Assembly (NCBI GenBank): GCA_016743925.1
Contig: JADGFH010000152.1
Coordinates: 1 to 10,386 of the forward strand
Length of the DNA stretch: 10,386 bases
Origin: Labilibaculum sp.
Lineage (GTDB): Bacteria; Bacteroidota; Bacteroidia; Bacteroidales; Marinifilaceae
Direction: 5' to 3'
Positions 1 to 6,712 of the stretch are shown here, piece after piece (the stretch's first letter is position 1; every line of letters starts with the position of its first letter). Both the position numbers and the translations under genes were made by a program. The notes under the pieces were generated by a model. That model did no database searches. It saw only the letters and a program-made list of their open reading frames with translations, and was not told the DNA's origin.

Positions 1-126
1 GTGCGGGGAAACAGGAAAAAGCAATAAAAAACAAAACTGTGACAATTGATGACAACTGCTAACTTGCGGGTGACACAAATGTTTTTTTAGTAGCCTAATT
101 TTACCAATAGAAAGTTAAGATAGAAG
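1..126. other. Non-coding left edge upstream of first terminator
   Basis: No gene can be supported here. Short open stretches at the very edge stop at about positions 27, 48 and 62 in the three forward frames; one could be the C-terminus of a gene lying outside the window, but nothing identifies the frame. TAATTTTA at 96-103 is a weak match to the Bacteroidota -7 element TAnnTTTG, with no good TTTG about 20 bases upstream, so it is not called as a promoter. Confidence 0.4.
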
Positions 127-161
127 AAAGGAATGGATGGCGCGCGACTCCATTCTTTTTT
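127..161 (+). terminator. Rho-independent terminator
   Basis: GAATGGA at 131-137 pairs with TCCATTC at 149-155. The stem extends outward through AAAG pairing with TTTT (one G-T wobble), around an 11-base GC-rich loop, and a T run reaches 161. It most likely ends a gene located left of the window. It lies only 33 bases before the next start codon, so a role as a leader attenuator for the gene at 194 cannot be excluded. Confidence 0.7.
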
Positions 162-193
162 AAAGTTGATTGGTAACATTTTAAATTAGGGTT

Positions 194-556
194 ATGAAAA
201 CGATAAAGATTGTATTTTTCGCATTAGCATGTTTAGTTTTAACAACTAATTTCGCGATGGCGGTTAAGCCAGAGAAGCAAAAGATTAACAAAGAAAAAAT
301 AGAATTGCTTAAAAAAATAAAAAGATCAGTTTCAAAAACAAATATTGCTGGTTTTATGCAAAAAGGGAAAACGGAACAGATTGTATTACGTTGTACGGTA
401 AATGAAAATAACCGAGTGGTAGTAAGTAAGGTTATTGGTTTTGATGATGAACTAAAAAAAGCTGTTCGAAAAAACATGAACGGCAGGCTAATTAAGGCAA
501 GTTCCGATATGGTTGGGCAGGAATTGGCGCTTCAGTTTACGTTTAAAATGAAATAA
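194..556 (+). CDS. Small exported protein with TonB-C-like tail
   Basis: This encodes a 120-residue protein with a clear Sec signal peptide: a basic start (MKTIKI), a hydrophobic core, and a likely cut after FAMA at about residue 23. The mature part begins with a Lys/Glu-rich probable helix. Its last 55 or so residues (VLRCTVNENNRVVVSKVIGFDDEL...ALQFTFK) follow the beta-alpha-beta pattern of small periplasmic TonB C-terminal-like proteins common in Bacteroidota: a 'FTVNENGxV' strand, a helix with paired charged residues, and a final strand. That resemblance is by eye only. The product is probably periplasmic; no partner can be named. A terminator lies just upstream, and the next gene starts 36 bases downstream on the same strand, so the two may be co-transcribed. 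The true function is unknown. Confidence 0.75.
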   Translation: MKTIKIVFFALACLVLTTNFAMAVKPEKQKINKEKIELLKKIKRSVSKTNIAGFMQKGKTEQIVLRCTVNENNRVVVSKVIGFDDELKKAVRKNMNGRLIKASSDMVGQELALQFTFKMK

Positions 557-592
557 GAGTAAAATTGTATTTAGCTACAAAAAAGAATAAGA

Positions 593-1672
593 ATGAAAAA
601 TTTGATCATTAAAACACATATAATAAAACTTAGTTTACTGTTACTGTTCATAATATTTCAAGTTGCTAGTGTAAAATCAGAAAACTTGAAAAGATTGGTT
701 AACCTGGAAGGGAATTGGAAGTTCTCCATAGGTGATGATTTGGCTAGAGCTGCGACTAATTACGACGATTCTGATTGGCAAAATGTATTTGCACCCAAAA
801 GTTGGGAAGAAAATGGATTTTATGATTATGATGGTTATGCATGGTATCGTAAAACATTTCAAGTAAAATTGCCCTTCGACAATGATTACCTTTATTTTCA
901 CATGGGTCAAATTGACGATGTTGACGAGGTGTACTTAAATGGTAAATTGATAGGAGCATCGGGAAACTTTCCACCTAAAATGAAAACGGCTTACGATATT
1001 CCCCGAATGTATCCGATTCCTGCAAGTTTACTCCGTAATGATGGAAATAATGTGATTGCCGTTAGAGTATTTGATGCAACTGGTGGTGGCGGAATATTTC
1101 ATGGTCCTTTAGGTGTATTTGTGGATAATGAGCAGGATCGTATGGAAGTTGATTTAACAGGTTATTGGGATTTTGAATGTGGAACTTCTATTGATGAAGG
1201 AAATTTGAAGTGTGTAACTTATCGAAAAGGTAAAATATTTGTTCCTGGTTTTTGGGAAGCAAGAGGATATAATGGTTTGGATGGAAATGCTAAGTACACC
1301 AAAGAATTCACACTTCCAGCGGACATGAGTACTATGGGAAAAGCATTGGTTCTAGGTGTTATTGATGATAGGGATGAGGTGTATTTAAATGGGGAGAAAA
1401 TTACATGGATAGGATCAAAGCAACAGAGGCGAAATTGGTCTGGAAGTTCGAACCACATGACCTATAGAGTTTACCCAATACGAAGAGGTATACTGCAAAC
1501 TAATGGTATAAATATAATTGAGGTAATGGTAACTGACCTTACCGGTCCTGGTGGAATTTACAAGGGACCAATTGGGATCACAAATGTTGAAATTGCTGAG
1601 GTAATGGTGAAGAGGAATCAGAAGGATAACAGAACAAGTCTTGAGAAGTTTTTTCAATATTGGTTTGATTAA
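593..1672 (+). CDS. Exported tandem GH2-type jelly-roll (sugar-binding-like) protein
   Basis: This is a 359-residue protein with an N-terminal signal peptide (hydrophobic stretch about 11-25, probable cut near residue 29). Two homologous modules follow, at about 36-178 and 186-333. Each opens with LxGxWxF, contains P..WE..G...DG.A.Y...F, then IDD.DEVYLNG, and ends with a Gly-rich D.TG.GGI..GP.G segment. This is the pattern of the jelly-roll (galactose-binding-like) N-terminal domain of glycoside hydrolase family 2 enzymes. The catalytic TIM barrel is absent, so this is not an active glycosidase; extracytoplasmic carbohydrate binding or a structural role is inferred. The next gene, 18 bases downstream, is a paralog with the same two-module layout. 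The second module is more divergent (WEARGYNGLDG) than the first. Confidence 0.85.
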   Translation: MKNLIIKTHIIKLSLLLLFIIFQVASVKSENLKRLVNLEGNWKFSIGDDLARAATNYDDSDWQNVFAPKSWEENGFYDYDGYAWYRKTFQVKLPFDNDYLYFHMGQIDDVDEVYLNGKLIGASGNFPPKMKTAYDIPRMYPIPASLLRNDGNNVIAVRVFDATGGGGIFHGPLGVFVDNEQDRMEVDLTGYWDFECGTSIDEGNLKCVTYRKGKIFVPGFWEARGYNGLDGNAKYTKEFTLPADMSTMGKALVLGVIDDRDEVYLNGEKITWIGSKQQRRNWSGSSNHMTYRVYPIRRGILQTNGINIIEVMVTDLTGPGGIYKGPIGITNVEIAEVMVKRNQKDNRTSLEKFFQYWFD

Positions 1673-1690
1673 TTTTGAAATTTGAATAGC

Positions 1691-2710
1691 ATGAGAAAGC
1701 ATATAAGAGAATTAATTAGAGGGGTTTTTGTGGTGTTGTGCGTGTGTGCTGGCATTGGAGAGATGGAAGCTCAGAATTATCATAAAGTAGTTGATTTAAA
1801 TGGATCTTGGAAATTCTCGATTGGGGATGCTGACGGTTGGGAACTACCAGAGTTTAATGATGATAATTGGGAGTGGATTAAAGTTCCTTCGGCATGGGAA
1901 AATCAAGGGTTTCATGGTTATGATGGGTATGCATGGTATCGAACCACCTTTAGAAAACCTAGCAGTACAAATGGGCAAAGCCTGTATCTCAGATTAGGGA
2001 CTATTGATGATGTTGATGAAGTTTTTATAAATGGGAATCTTATTGGTCGTACGGGTAATTTTCCTCCTAATTATGCAACAGCTTACGATTCTAATAGGTT
2101 GTATAATATTCCATCGAAATATTTGAAAGAAGAAAATACCATAGCGGTTAGGGTATACGATGATACTGGAGAAGGTGGAATTACAAGAGGCGATATCTCT
2201 TTGATTGTAGACAAGGATGCAATTCCTGTTGATATCGATTTACAAGGAAGCTGGAAGTTTAAAACCGGACAATATGCTTATGAGGATTTAGAATCTGCGC
2301 AAAATTGGGATGACATTATAGTACCAGGGAGTTGGGAAAACCAAGGATACAAGAATTACGATGGTTTTGCTTGTTACGCACTGGCCTTTATTCCAAATAC
2401 GGATTTAATTACCGAACGCATGATTCTTGTTTTGGGTAAGATTGACGATTTGGATCAGGTTTATGTGAATGAACAATTGATTGGAGAAACTGGCGGATTT
2501 GATCCTTCTGTAGTTTACGGACGAACCGAATTTCATAATCAAACAAGAGCCTATTACCTACCTCCTAATTTAATCAAGAAGAACCAACGAAACACAATTG
2601 TTGTGCGTGTGTTCGATGGACGTGAAGTAGGAGGGATTTATACCGGTTCTATTGGTCTAATATCACAAAAAAACTACATCAAATATTGGAATGGCCGACG
2701 AAGAAGATAA
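1691..2710 (+). CDS. Exported tandem GH2-type jelly-roll protein, paralog of the preceding gene
   Basis: This is a 339-residue protein if translation starts at the ATG at 1691. A TTG nine bases upstream is in frame, but the ATG gives a normal signal peptide (MRKHIRELIRG, hydrophobic core, cut near MEAQ). Two jelly-roll modules lie at about 34-176 and 180-330, with LNGSWKF/LQGSWKF openings, the WENQG...YDGYAWYR and WENQGYKNYDGFACYA segments, and IDDVDEV/IDDLDQV strands. It aligns along its whole length with the upstream gene, from which it is separated by only 18 bases, so the pair arose by tandem duplication and is almost certainly one operon. No catalytic domain is present. Related modules also occur as sensor or binding parts of larger Bacteroidota surface proteins, so ligand binding is plausible, but the ligand is unknown. 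Confidence 0.85.
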   Translation: MRKHIRELIRGVFVVLCVCAGIGEMEAQNYHKVVDLNGSWKFSIGDADGWELPEFNDDNWEWIKVPSAWENQGFHGYDGYAWYRTTFRKPSSTNGQSLYLRLGTIDDVDEVFINGNLIGRTGNFPPNYATAYDSNRLYNIPSKYLKEENTIAVRVYDDTGEGGITRGDISLIVDKDAIPVDIDLQGSWKFKTGQYAYEDLESAQNWDDIIVPGSWENQGYKNYDGFACYALAFIPNTDLITERMILVLGKIDDLDQVYVNEQLIGETGGFDPSVVYGRTEFHNQTRAYYLPPNLIKKNQRNTIVVRVFDGREVGGIYTGSIGLISQKNYIKYWNGRRRR

Positions 2711-2712
2711 TT

Positions 2713-2740
2713 TTATCAGTTATCAGTTATCAGTTATCAG
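2713..2740. repeat. Four tandem copies of 7-bp TTATCAG
   Basis: Four exact head-to-tail copies of TTATCAG lie directly after the stop codon at 2710, followed by a partial fifth (TTA). It is a simple microsatellite in the gap between convergent genes. Copy number is likely to vary between strains. Confidence 0.95.
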
Positions 2741-2747
2741 TTAGAAT

Positions 2748-2779
2748 AGGGTGTTTTTTTATTTGGTGCAGAACACCCT
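2748..2779. terminator. Inverted repeat between convergent genes, possible weak terminator
   Basis: AGGGTGTT at 2748-2755 is exactly complementary to AACACCCT at 2772-2779, with a 16-base loop that contains the T run. The T run is inside the loop rather than after the stem, so this is not a canonical intrinsic terminator. Its place between two convergent genes makes a role in ending transcription plausible but unproven. Confidence 0.35.
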
Positions 2780-2798
2780 TATCTTAAACAGCGATATT

Positions 2799-2826
2799 TT
2801 CCTTGAAACTTGTTCCTTGAAGTTTG
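2799..2826. repeat. Two tandem 14-bp copies of TTCCTTGAARYTTG
   Basis: The 14-mer at 2799-2812 is repeated immediately at 2813-2826 with two differences. AAACTT in the first copy is also complementary to AAGTTT in the second, so the pair can fold as a short hairpin downstream of the minus-strand gene that ends at 2844. Confidence 0.7.
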
Positions 2827-2843
2827 CTTTTTTCTCCTTGCGA

Positions 2844-3236
2844 CTATTTAGCAGGCTCGATTAAATCCCATAAGTTACCATACAAATCGGCAAAAACGCA
2901 AACTTTCCCATACACTTCAGTTGAAGGATCGCGCGCTATTTTGATTTTTTTGATGAGTAGGTTTTGAAAATCACGATCAAAATTGTCGGTTTGTAAAATC
3001 ATAAAAACGCTTCCGCCTGTCTGATTTCCGATTCTATTTACCTGCTCCTTGCTTACTGCTTTTTCGAGCATAATGGAACTGCCCGAGCTTCCTTTAGGCG
3101 CAATTAATACCCAACGATGAGATTCACTCATTTTTAAATCTTCAATCAAATCAAAATTTAAGTTTTCTGTGTAAAACGCTATGGCTTCATCGTAATCTCT
3201 CACAACAAGTGTGATGTGTGCTATACTTTGTGTCAT
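2844..3236 (-). CDS. VOC (glyoxalase/bleomycin-resistance/dioxygenase) superfamily protein
   Basis: This is a 130-residue cytoplasmic protein of single VOC-module-pair size. It has the N-terminal beta-alpha motif IAHITLVVRDYDEAIAFYTENLNF with His7 at the usual first metal-ligand position, the middle strand SSIMLEKA, the phrase FMILQTDNFD at the start of the second half, and the closing signature VFADLYGNLWDLIEP with Glu127 as a plausible last metal ligand. Family members include lactoylglutathione lyases, ring-cleavage dioxygenases and antibiotic-binding proteins; the sequence does not decide between them, so no substrate is assigned. The gene stands alone on the minus strand, facing the jelly-roll pair, and its upstream side is a repeat-rich gap. 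No clear promoter was recognised. Confidence 0.9.
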   Translation of the reverse strand: MTQSIAHITLVVRDYDEAIAFYTENLNFDLIEDLKMSESHRWVLIAPKGSSGSSIMLEKAVSKEQVNRIGNQTGGSVFMILQTDNFDRDFQNLLIKKIKIARDPSTEVYGKVCVFADLYGNLWDLIEPAK

Positions 3237-3345
3237 GTGTGTATTTTATCTGCAATCAATGAACAGTTATTAGTAAAATTAACTTGTTACTTTCTCCTTT
3301 TTACATTCCAGATTCCCGAGCTAAAGCACGGGGCAAATTTAATAT

Positions 3346-3365
3346 GCAGGAACTTTTTCCTTTTC
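3346..3365 (+). repeat. Direct repeat copy 1 (GCAGGAACTTTTTCCTTTTC)
   Basis: This matches 3567-3586 at 19 of 20 positions (a C/A difference at position 14). The two copies bracket the inverted-repeat element and the 12-bp hairpin, 221 bases apart. Confidence 0.8.
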
Positions 3366-3426
3366 ATCTTTTTAAATTTACTTCTCTAGTTATTGGCATT
3401 AGTATATTTAATTTTGAACGTGTCTT

Positions 3427-3488
3427 GTCAGCCTGCCGTAAGGCGTGGTGCTCCGTATCCACAAAGGAGAGACAAGGATCAGGCTGAC
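3427..3488. repeat. 62-bp inverted-repeat element with internal hairpins
   Basis: GTCAGCCTG at 3427-3435 is exactly complementary to CAGGCTGAC at 3480-3488. Inside it, GCC/GGC at 3435-3444 and CTCC/GGAG at 3451-3469 can form smaller hairpins, giving a possible three-way junction. It could be a dispersed intergenic repeat or a structured RNA; a single copy in the window cannot decide. Confidence 0.6.
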
Positions 3489-3500
3489 TTGATTCTTTTG

Positions 3501-3531
3501 TTTCCTTTTCTCATCTAAGGAGAAAAGGAAA
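3501..3531. repeat. Perfect 12-bp hairpin
   Basis: TTTCCTTTTCTC at 3501-3512 pairs perfectly with GAGAAAAGGAAA at 3520-3531 around a 7-base loop. No T run follows on either strand, so it is not called as a terminator, although it lies downstream of the minus-strand gene ending at 3596. Confidence 0.75.
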
Positions 3532-3566
3532 AGCCATACGGCTCGAGCAAGTAAAGAATACTATAA

Positions 3567-3586
3567 GCAGGAACTTTTTACTTTTC
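3567..3586 (+). repeat. Direct repeat copy 2 (GCAGGAACTTTTTACTTTTC)
   Basis: This is the partner of 3346-3365 and lies 10 bases before the 3' end of the minus-strand outer-membrane gene. Confidence 0.8.
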
Positions 3587-3595
3587 CTTTCAATC

Positions 3596-5527
3596 CTAAT
3601 AAATAGAACTGGCTTGCATTTTTCTTTTTTTTATTTCCTCCTTTTGTTGTTGTTTATTTTTCTTTAGTCGAGCACGTTCTTCTCTTTTCAATTTCTTTTT
3701 CATTTTTCGTTTCTGCGCTTGAGTCATACTTACGCGGATATCATCATTTGTCTTGGCAACACCTCTTCGGTTGCTACGGCTCGAATTATAGTCCTGAGCT
3801 TTTGTGCTACCTTCGTTATTACTTCTACTCGAATTGTAGTCCTGAGCTTTAGTAGCATTATCCAAATTGCCATCTCTATTGATATCTGAGGATTTTGCAT
3901 TATCTGCTTTATTACTTCTGCTCGAGTTATAATCTGTTGCTTTACTTCCGTCATTGTTTCCATCATCTCCCGATGAATCGCTAACATTATCGGCCTTGTT
4001 CGATCTACTCGAATTGTAATCGGTAGCTTCTACACCTCTGTTATTTCCAGCCTCGTTATCTTCATCTGTCTTGGCAACACCTCTTCGGTTGCTACGGCTC
4101 GAATTATAGTCCTGAGCTTTTGTACTGCCTTCGTTATTACTTCTACTCGAATTGTAATCCTGAGCTTTAGTAGCATTATCCAAATTACCATCTCTATTGA
4201 TATCTGAGGATTTTGCATTATCGGCTTTGTTACTCCTTGAGGAATTATAATCTGTTGCTTTACTTCCGTCATTGTTTCCATCATCTCCCGATGAATCGCT
4301 AATATTATCGACCTTGTTCGATCTACTCGAATTGTAATCGGTTGCTTCTACACCTCTGTTGTTTGTATCCGTATTGCCATCATCTCCAGATGTATCTGCA
4401 GTAATGCCTCTTTTGTTCGATCTGCTCGAATTGTAATCGGTTGCTTCTACACCTCTGTTGTTTTCATCAGTATTGCCATCATCTCCAGATGTGTCTGCGG
4501 TAATGCCTCGTTTGTTAGATCTGCTCGAATTGTAATCTTGTGCACGAGTAGCTTGATCTAAATCTCCATTTATATCTGCAGCTTTTGCTCTAACGGTCCG
4601 GTTGCTTCTACTTGAATTGTAATCTTGTGCTTTGCTGCCCGATGTTCCTCCCGTGTTCCCTCCCGAATTACTAGCGCCTTCGTACAAAACATTTTCCCCT
4701 TTATTGCTGTTTTGTTGATACATCGGGTTGTCGTGGCCACTACTTCTTTGCTGATACATTGGATTCACAGCCTTCGTTCCCGAATTCTGATGGAGTGGGT
4801 TGGAGTTTCTTTTTGAATTGCTAGCACAAAGACTACCAATGCCAATGTTAACCCCAAAATTCACGTTTAAACTGGAGAATTTTAGGTTTTTAGTGGTGAA
4901 TGGGATTTCACTTGCCAAATCAGGATCTAATCTGCCATCGGCGCCTATTGCTTTCGATAAATCTTTGCTATAGAAATTGATATCGGAATTGAGCGTAGTA
5001 ACATACTCACTACTTACGTATAGCTGCAGCCCCGTACAAACTTCTGTTTTAATTTTGGCTCCTATACGTGCACTTAATGCTTTTACACTCTGTTGTTTTA
5101 GTTTCTCTGTTGTGATGTCGGTATTGGCCTGTAAACTTTTAATTTCAGGTGTACTCGTTACCGATAATCCAGTTCTTCCATATACTTGAATGGCAAATTT
5201 GCTATTGCCCAAGCTGAACTGTGGCCCTACATCAAAGGTAGTGCTAGTGTATTGGTTTCGGGATCCTTGTACCGGACCAAATTCTTGTCTTACTCTAAAA
5301 GAGGAATGTTTTGCCCCAAAACCTAAGGATATTTTTTTGCAGAATTGTTTGCTTAGCGATAATTCACTATTAAATCCATCTTTAACAAAATCTTCGAAGC
5401 CTGCCTTAGGCATACTAATACCATTGCTTATTTCGAGTAGTAAGTTGCCCGAATTCGATTGGTTATTTTGGCCATAAGATGAGGTGCAGAATAAAACAAG
5501 CGTAGCAATTAAGAATAGGTTTTTCAT
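3596..5527 (-). CDS. Outer-membrane beta-barrel protein with DYNSSRSN / calcium-loop repeat domain
   Basis: This is a 643-residue protein. A signal peptide (MKNLFLIATLVLFCTSSYGQ) is followed at about 21-236 by alternating amphipathic strands with aromatic ends, typical of an eight-stranded PorT/OmpA-like outer-membrane barrel (for example LNVNFGVNIGIGSL as the last strand). Residues 240-285 carry four short repeats (NPLHQN, NPMYQQ, NPMYQQ, NVLYEG) in a Ser/Asn/Gly-rich linker. Residues 300-586 hold 11 copies of [AT][QT]DYNSSRSN separated by loops such as DINRDGNLD and DTSGDDGNTD, which resemble the DxNxDGxxD calcium loops of dockerins and thrombospondin type 3 repeats. A strongly basic tail (about 600-643, KRKMKKKLKREERARLKK) ends the protein. 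Barrel anchoring with an exposed or periplasmic repeat domain is inferred. The function is unknown and no close named family was recognised. Confidence 0.85.
   Translation of the reverse strand: MKNLFLIATLVLFCTSSYGQNNQSNSGNLLLEISNGISMPKAGFEDFVKDGFNSELSLSKQFCKKISLGFGAKHSSFRVRQEFGPVQGSRNQYTSTTFDVGPQFSLGNSKFAIQVYGRTGLSVTSTPEIKSLQANTDITTEKLKQQSVKALSARIGAKIKTEVCTGLQLYVSSEYVTTLNSDINFYSKDLSKAIGADGRLDPDLASEIPFTTKNLKFSSLNVNFGVNIGIGSLCASNSKRNSNPLHQNSGTKAVNPMYQQRSSGHDNPMYQQNSNKGENVLYEGASNSGGNTGGTSGSKAQDYNSSRSNRTVRAKAADINGDLDQATRAQDYNSSRSNKRGITADTSGDDGNTDENNRGVEATDYNSSRSNKRGITADTSGDDGNTDTNNRGVEATDYNSSRSNKVDNISDSSGDDGNNDGSKATDYNSSRSNKADNAKSSDINRDGNLDNATKAQDYNSSRSNNEGSTKAQDYNSSRSNRRGVAKTDEDNEAGNNRGVEATDYNSSRSNKADNVSDSSGDDGNNDGSKATDYNSSRSNKADNAKSSDINRDGNLDNATKAQDYNSSRSNNEGSTKAQDYNSSRSNRRGVAKTNDDIRVSMTQAQKRKMKKKLKREERARLKKNKQQQKEEIKKRKMQASSIY
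3749..4360 (-). repeat. Duplicated 294-bp segment inside the repeat gene (318-bp period)
   Basis: Bases 3749-4042 and 4067-4360 are near-identical copies offset by exactly 318 bases, a multiple of three, so the reading frame is kept. Each copy encodes about 98 residues with four DYNSSRSN motifs; residues 390-487 and 496-593 correspond. The few differences seen are mostly synonymous or conservative, which suggests recent duplication or ongoing gene conversion. Confidence 0.9.
3770..4630 (-). repeat. Eleven-copy DYNSSRSN coding repeat region
   Basis: The ten-residue core AQDYNSSRSN or ATDYNSSRSN is found 11 times at residues 300-586, with YNSSRSN itself invariant at the protein level. Serine, asparagine and arginine codons vary between copies, which points to selection on the peptide and not only to slippage of the DNA. 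Confidence 0.9.
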
Positions 5528-5594
5528 AAGTGGGGATTTTAGGTGGTTTTGCTCCTTACCAGCAGGTTTATGTGCTAATATGTATTTTAAGATA

Positions 5595-5602
5595 CAAAAT
5601 TA
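5595..5602 (-). promoter_or_regulatory. Candidate -7 element for the outer-membrane repeat gene
   Basis: On the minus strand this reads TAATTTTG, an exact match to the Bacteroidota primary sigma -7 consensus TAnnTTTG. It would give a leader of about 60 bases before the start at 5527. No good TTTG was found about 20 bases upstream, so support is partial. Confidence 0.35.
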
Positions 5603-5685
5603 TAATTAAGGATGAAAATGTCTTTTATTGATTTCCACATTTGAATTGCCATGCAAATAGTCTTAATAATAAATAAGCACCAATA

Positions 5686-5727
5686 GCTATGGTACGATAC
5701 TATTTCGAATAGTTTGTGAGCCATGGC
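5686..5727. repeat. Interrupted hairpin in the long gap
   Basis: The outer stem is GCTATGG (5686-5692) with CCATGGC (5721-5727), with one G-T pair. The inner stem is ACTATT (5699-5704) with AATAGT (5708-5713). No T run follows. It is isolated from both flanking genes by more than 150 bases. Confidence 0.45.
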
Positions 5728-6065
5728 GAGCAAAAGAAACTCGGTATAGGCTTATTAGAGTATCGGAAAAATACTGATGTATTGTTCGTGAATATAGGTA
5801 GCACACTAATTTATTCAATCGATAGTCTTGTTGTTTGATGTAAAACAAAATGATTTATACTCTGATAATTTCAATTTGCTTAGTGAGATTGCGTATAATA
5901 TTATTTATAATGTGGTTTTAAAATTATCTGATTGTTTACTGTAAAGCTGCATTATCTTAAGTTGATTGCAATAAGCTTTTTGTGTGATTGTAGTGTTTTA
6001 TTCGTTAATTATTCTCTCATCCTTATTAAGAATAGTTATGTTTAAAGATGTAAGGTGTATATTTA

Positions 6066-6098
6066 TTTGGTGTTTACTATAAAAATGTCATAGCTTTA
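6066..6098 (+). promoter_or_regulatory. Candidate Bacteroidota promoter for the gene at 6125
   Basis: TTTG at 6066-6069 is followed 21 bases later by TAGCTTTA at 6091-6098, close to the TTTG-N19-21-TAnnTTTG consensus with one departure in the last base. The start codon is 26 bases after the -7 element, giving a very short leader. Spacing and position are right for the downstream gene. Confidence 0.45.
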
Positions 6099-6124
6099 AT
6101 AGTGTAATTAAAAAATATAAAATA

Positions 6125-6616
6125 ATGACAGTAGAAAATAGGGTAGATATTGTTTACACAAGCGAAACAATTCAAGAGACTAACACTGCAATAAGCAGTT
6201 TACAAGAAGCATTAAAACCATATGTGCTTGCCTTGCCAGCCGAAAAGAAAAAGAATATGGTAGTAGTAGGAAATCGTTTATTCGATTTCGTTGAACGAGG
6301 CTGTATGTTGGCCGAAAATAATCCCGATTTAATTCCTCCATATATAAAAATGGATAATGTTAAAAAGGATGTTGATGCTTGGAAGGTAATGAACCCAATG
6401 ATTAAGGAATTGGAACAGCAACTAAGCTTGCTAAACGATACCGCAGCATTGTGTGGAAATGAAGCCTACTCAGCTGTATTGTCATTTTACCACTACATTA
6501 AACAGGCCGCAAAAGATGGCGTGCCTGGTGCAAAACCAATTTACGAGGATTTAAAAAAGCAGTTTCCATCAACTGCTCCAAAAAAGGATTCTGAAGAACC
6601 TGCTATTACAGAGTAA
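6125..6616 (+). CDS. Conserved-looking helical hypothetical protein
   Basis: This is a 163-residue protein without signal peptide or membrane segment, so it is probably cytoplasmic. Nearly the whole chain is predicted by composition to be alpha-helical. It has an N-terminal TIQETNTAISSLQEALKPYV helix, a middle MKDVDAWK-like helix ending in LEQQLSLLNDTAALCG, and a C-terminal helix with YHYIKQAAKDGVPGAKPIYEDLKKQFP before a charged tail (KKDSEEPAITE). I do not recognise a named family; the phrase 'PGAKPIYEDLKKxFP' feels familiar from Bacteroidota hypothetical proteins, but that is memory, not a search. The gene is monocistronic in appearance: its own candidate promoter lies upstream at 6066-6098 and a strong terminator follows 35 bases after the stop. 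Confidence 0.8.
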   Translation: MTVENRVDIVYTSETIQETNTAISSLQEALKPYVLALPAEKKKNMVVVGNRLFDFVERGCMLAENNPDLIPPYIKMDNVKKDVDAWKVMNPMIKELEQQLSLLNDTAALCGNEAYSAVLSFYHYIKQAAKDGVPGAKPIYEDLKKQFPSTAPKKDSEEPAITE

Positions 6617-6650
6617 TTGTAATAGCTTGGATTGATGTATTATAGGTGAT

Positions 6651-6681
6651 AGTGGAAGAAGTAATTCTTCCACTTTTTTTT
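6651..6681 (+). terminator. Strong Rho-independent terminator
   Basis: AGTGGAAGAA at 6651-6660 pairs perfectly with TTCTTCCACT at 6665-6674 around a GTAA tetraloop, followed by an uninterrupted T run to 6681. It ends the transcript of the hypothetical gene and insulates the tandem repeat array that follows. Confidence 0.9.
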
Positions 6682-6712
6682 GTATTTCTTTTTCATCCGA
6701 AAAAGGGCGAGA

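Larger units (their letters stand above)
3237..3595. other. Repeat-rich non-coding gap
   Basis: These 359 bases between two minus-strand genes hold no gene I can support. They contain CCCG...CGGG at about 3315-3332, two near-identical 20-bp direct repeats (3346-3365 and 3567-3586), a 62-bp element bounded by a 9-bp inverted repeat (3427-3488) and a perfect 12-bp hairpin (3501-3531). A 67-codon open frame at 3284-3487 has unremarkable composition and no recognisable domain, and it runs through the structured repeats, so it is not called as a gene. Confidence 0.6.
5528..6124. other. Long gene-free gap between divergent genes
   Basis: These 597 bases carry stop codons in all frames and no gene I can support. 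They contain candidate promoters for both flanking genes (at 5595-5602 and 6066-6098) and an interrupted hairpin at 5686-5727: GCTATGG pairs with CCATGGC, and inside it ACTATT pairs with AATAGT around TCG. The gap is larger than needed for two promoters, so a small RNA or a decayed gene is possible, but neither is shown. Confidence 0.5.

Noticed and set aside
3..62. Possible C-terminus of an upstream gene at the left edge
   Set aside because: Three frames stay open briefly and none can be preferred. The downstream terminator shows an upstream gene is likely but does not identify its frame.
1682..1690. TTG start nine bases before the ATG of the second jelly-roll gene
   Set aside because: The ATG at 1691 gives a normal signal peptide beginning, and the three extra residues add nothing.
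3284..3487. 67-codon plus-strand open frame in the repeat-rich gap
   Set aside because: It has no recognisable domain, it crosses the inverted-repeat element, and it lies wholly in structured non-coding sequence.
4030..4284. Minus-strand alternative frames within the DYNSSRSN repeat region
   Set aside because: They are by-products of the repetitive coding sequence in the true frame, with skewed Met/Thr/Ile composition.
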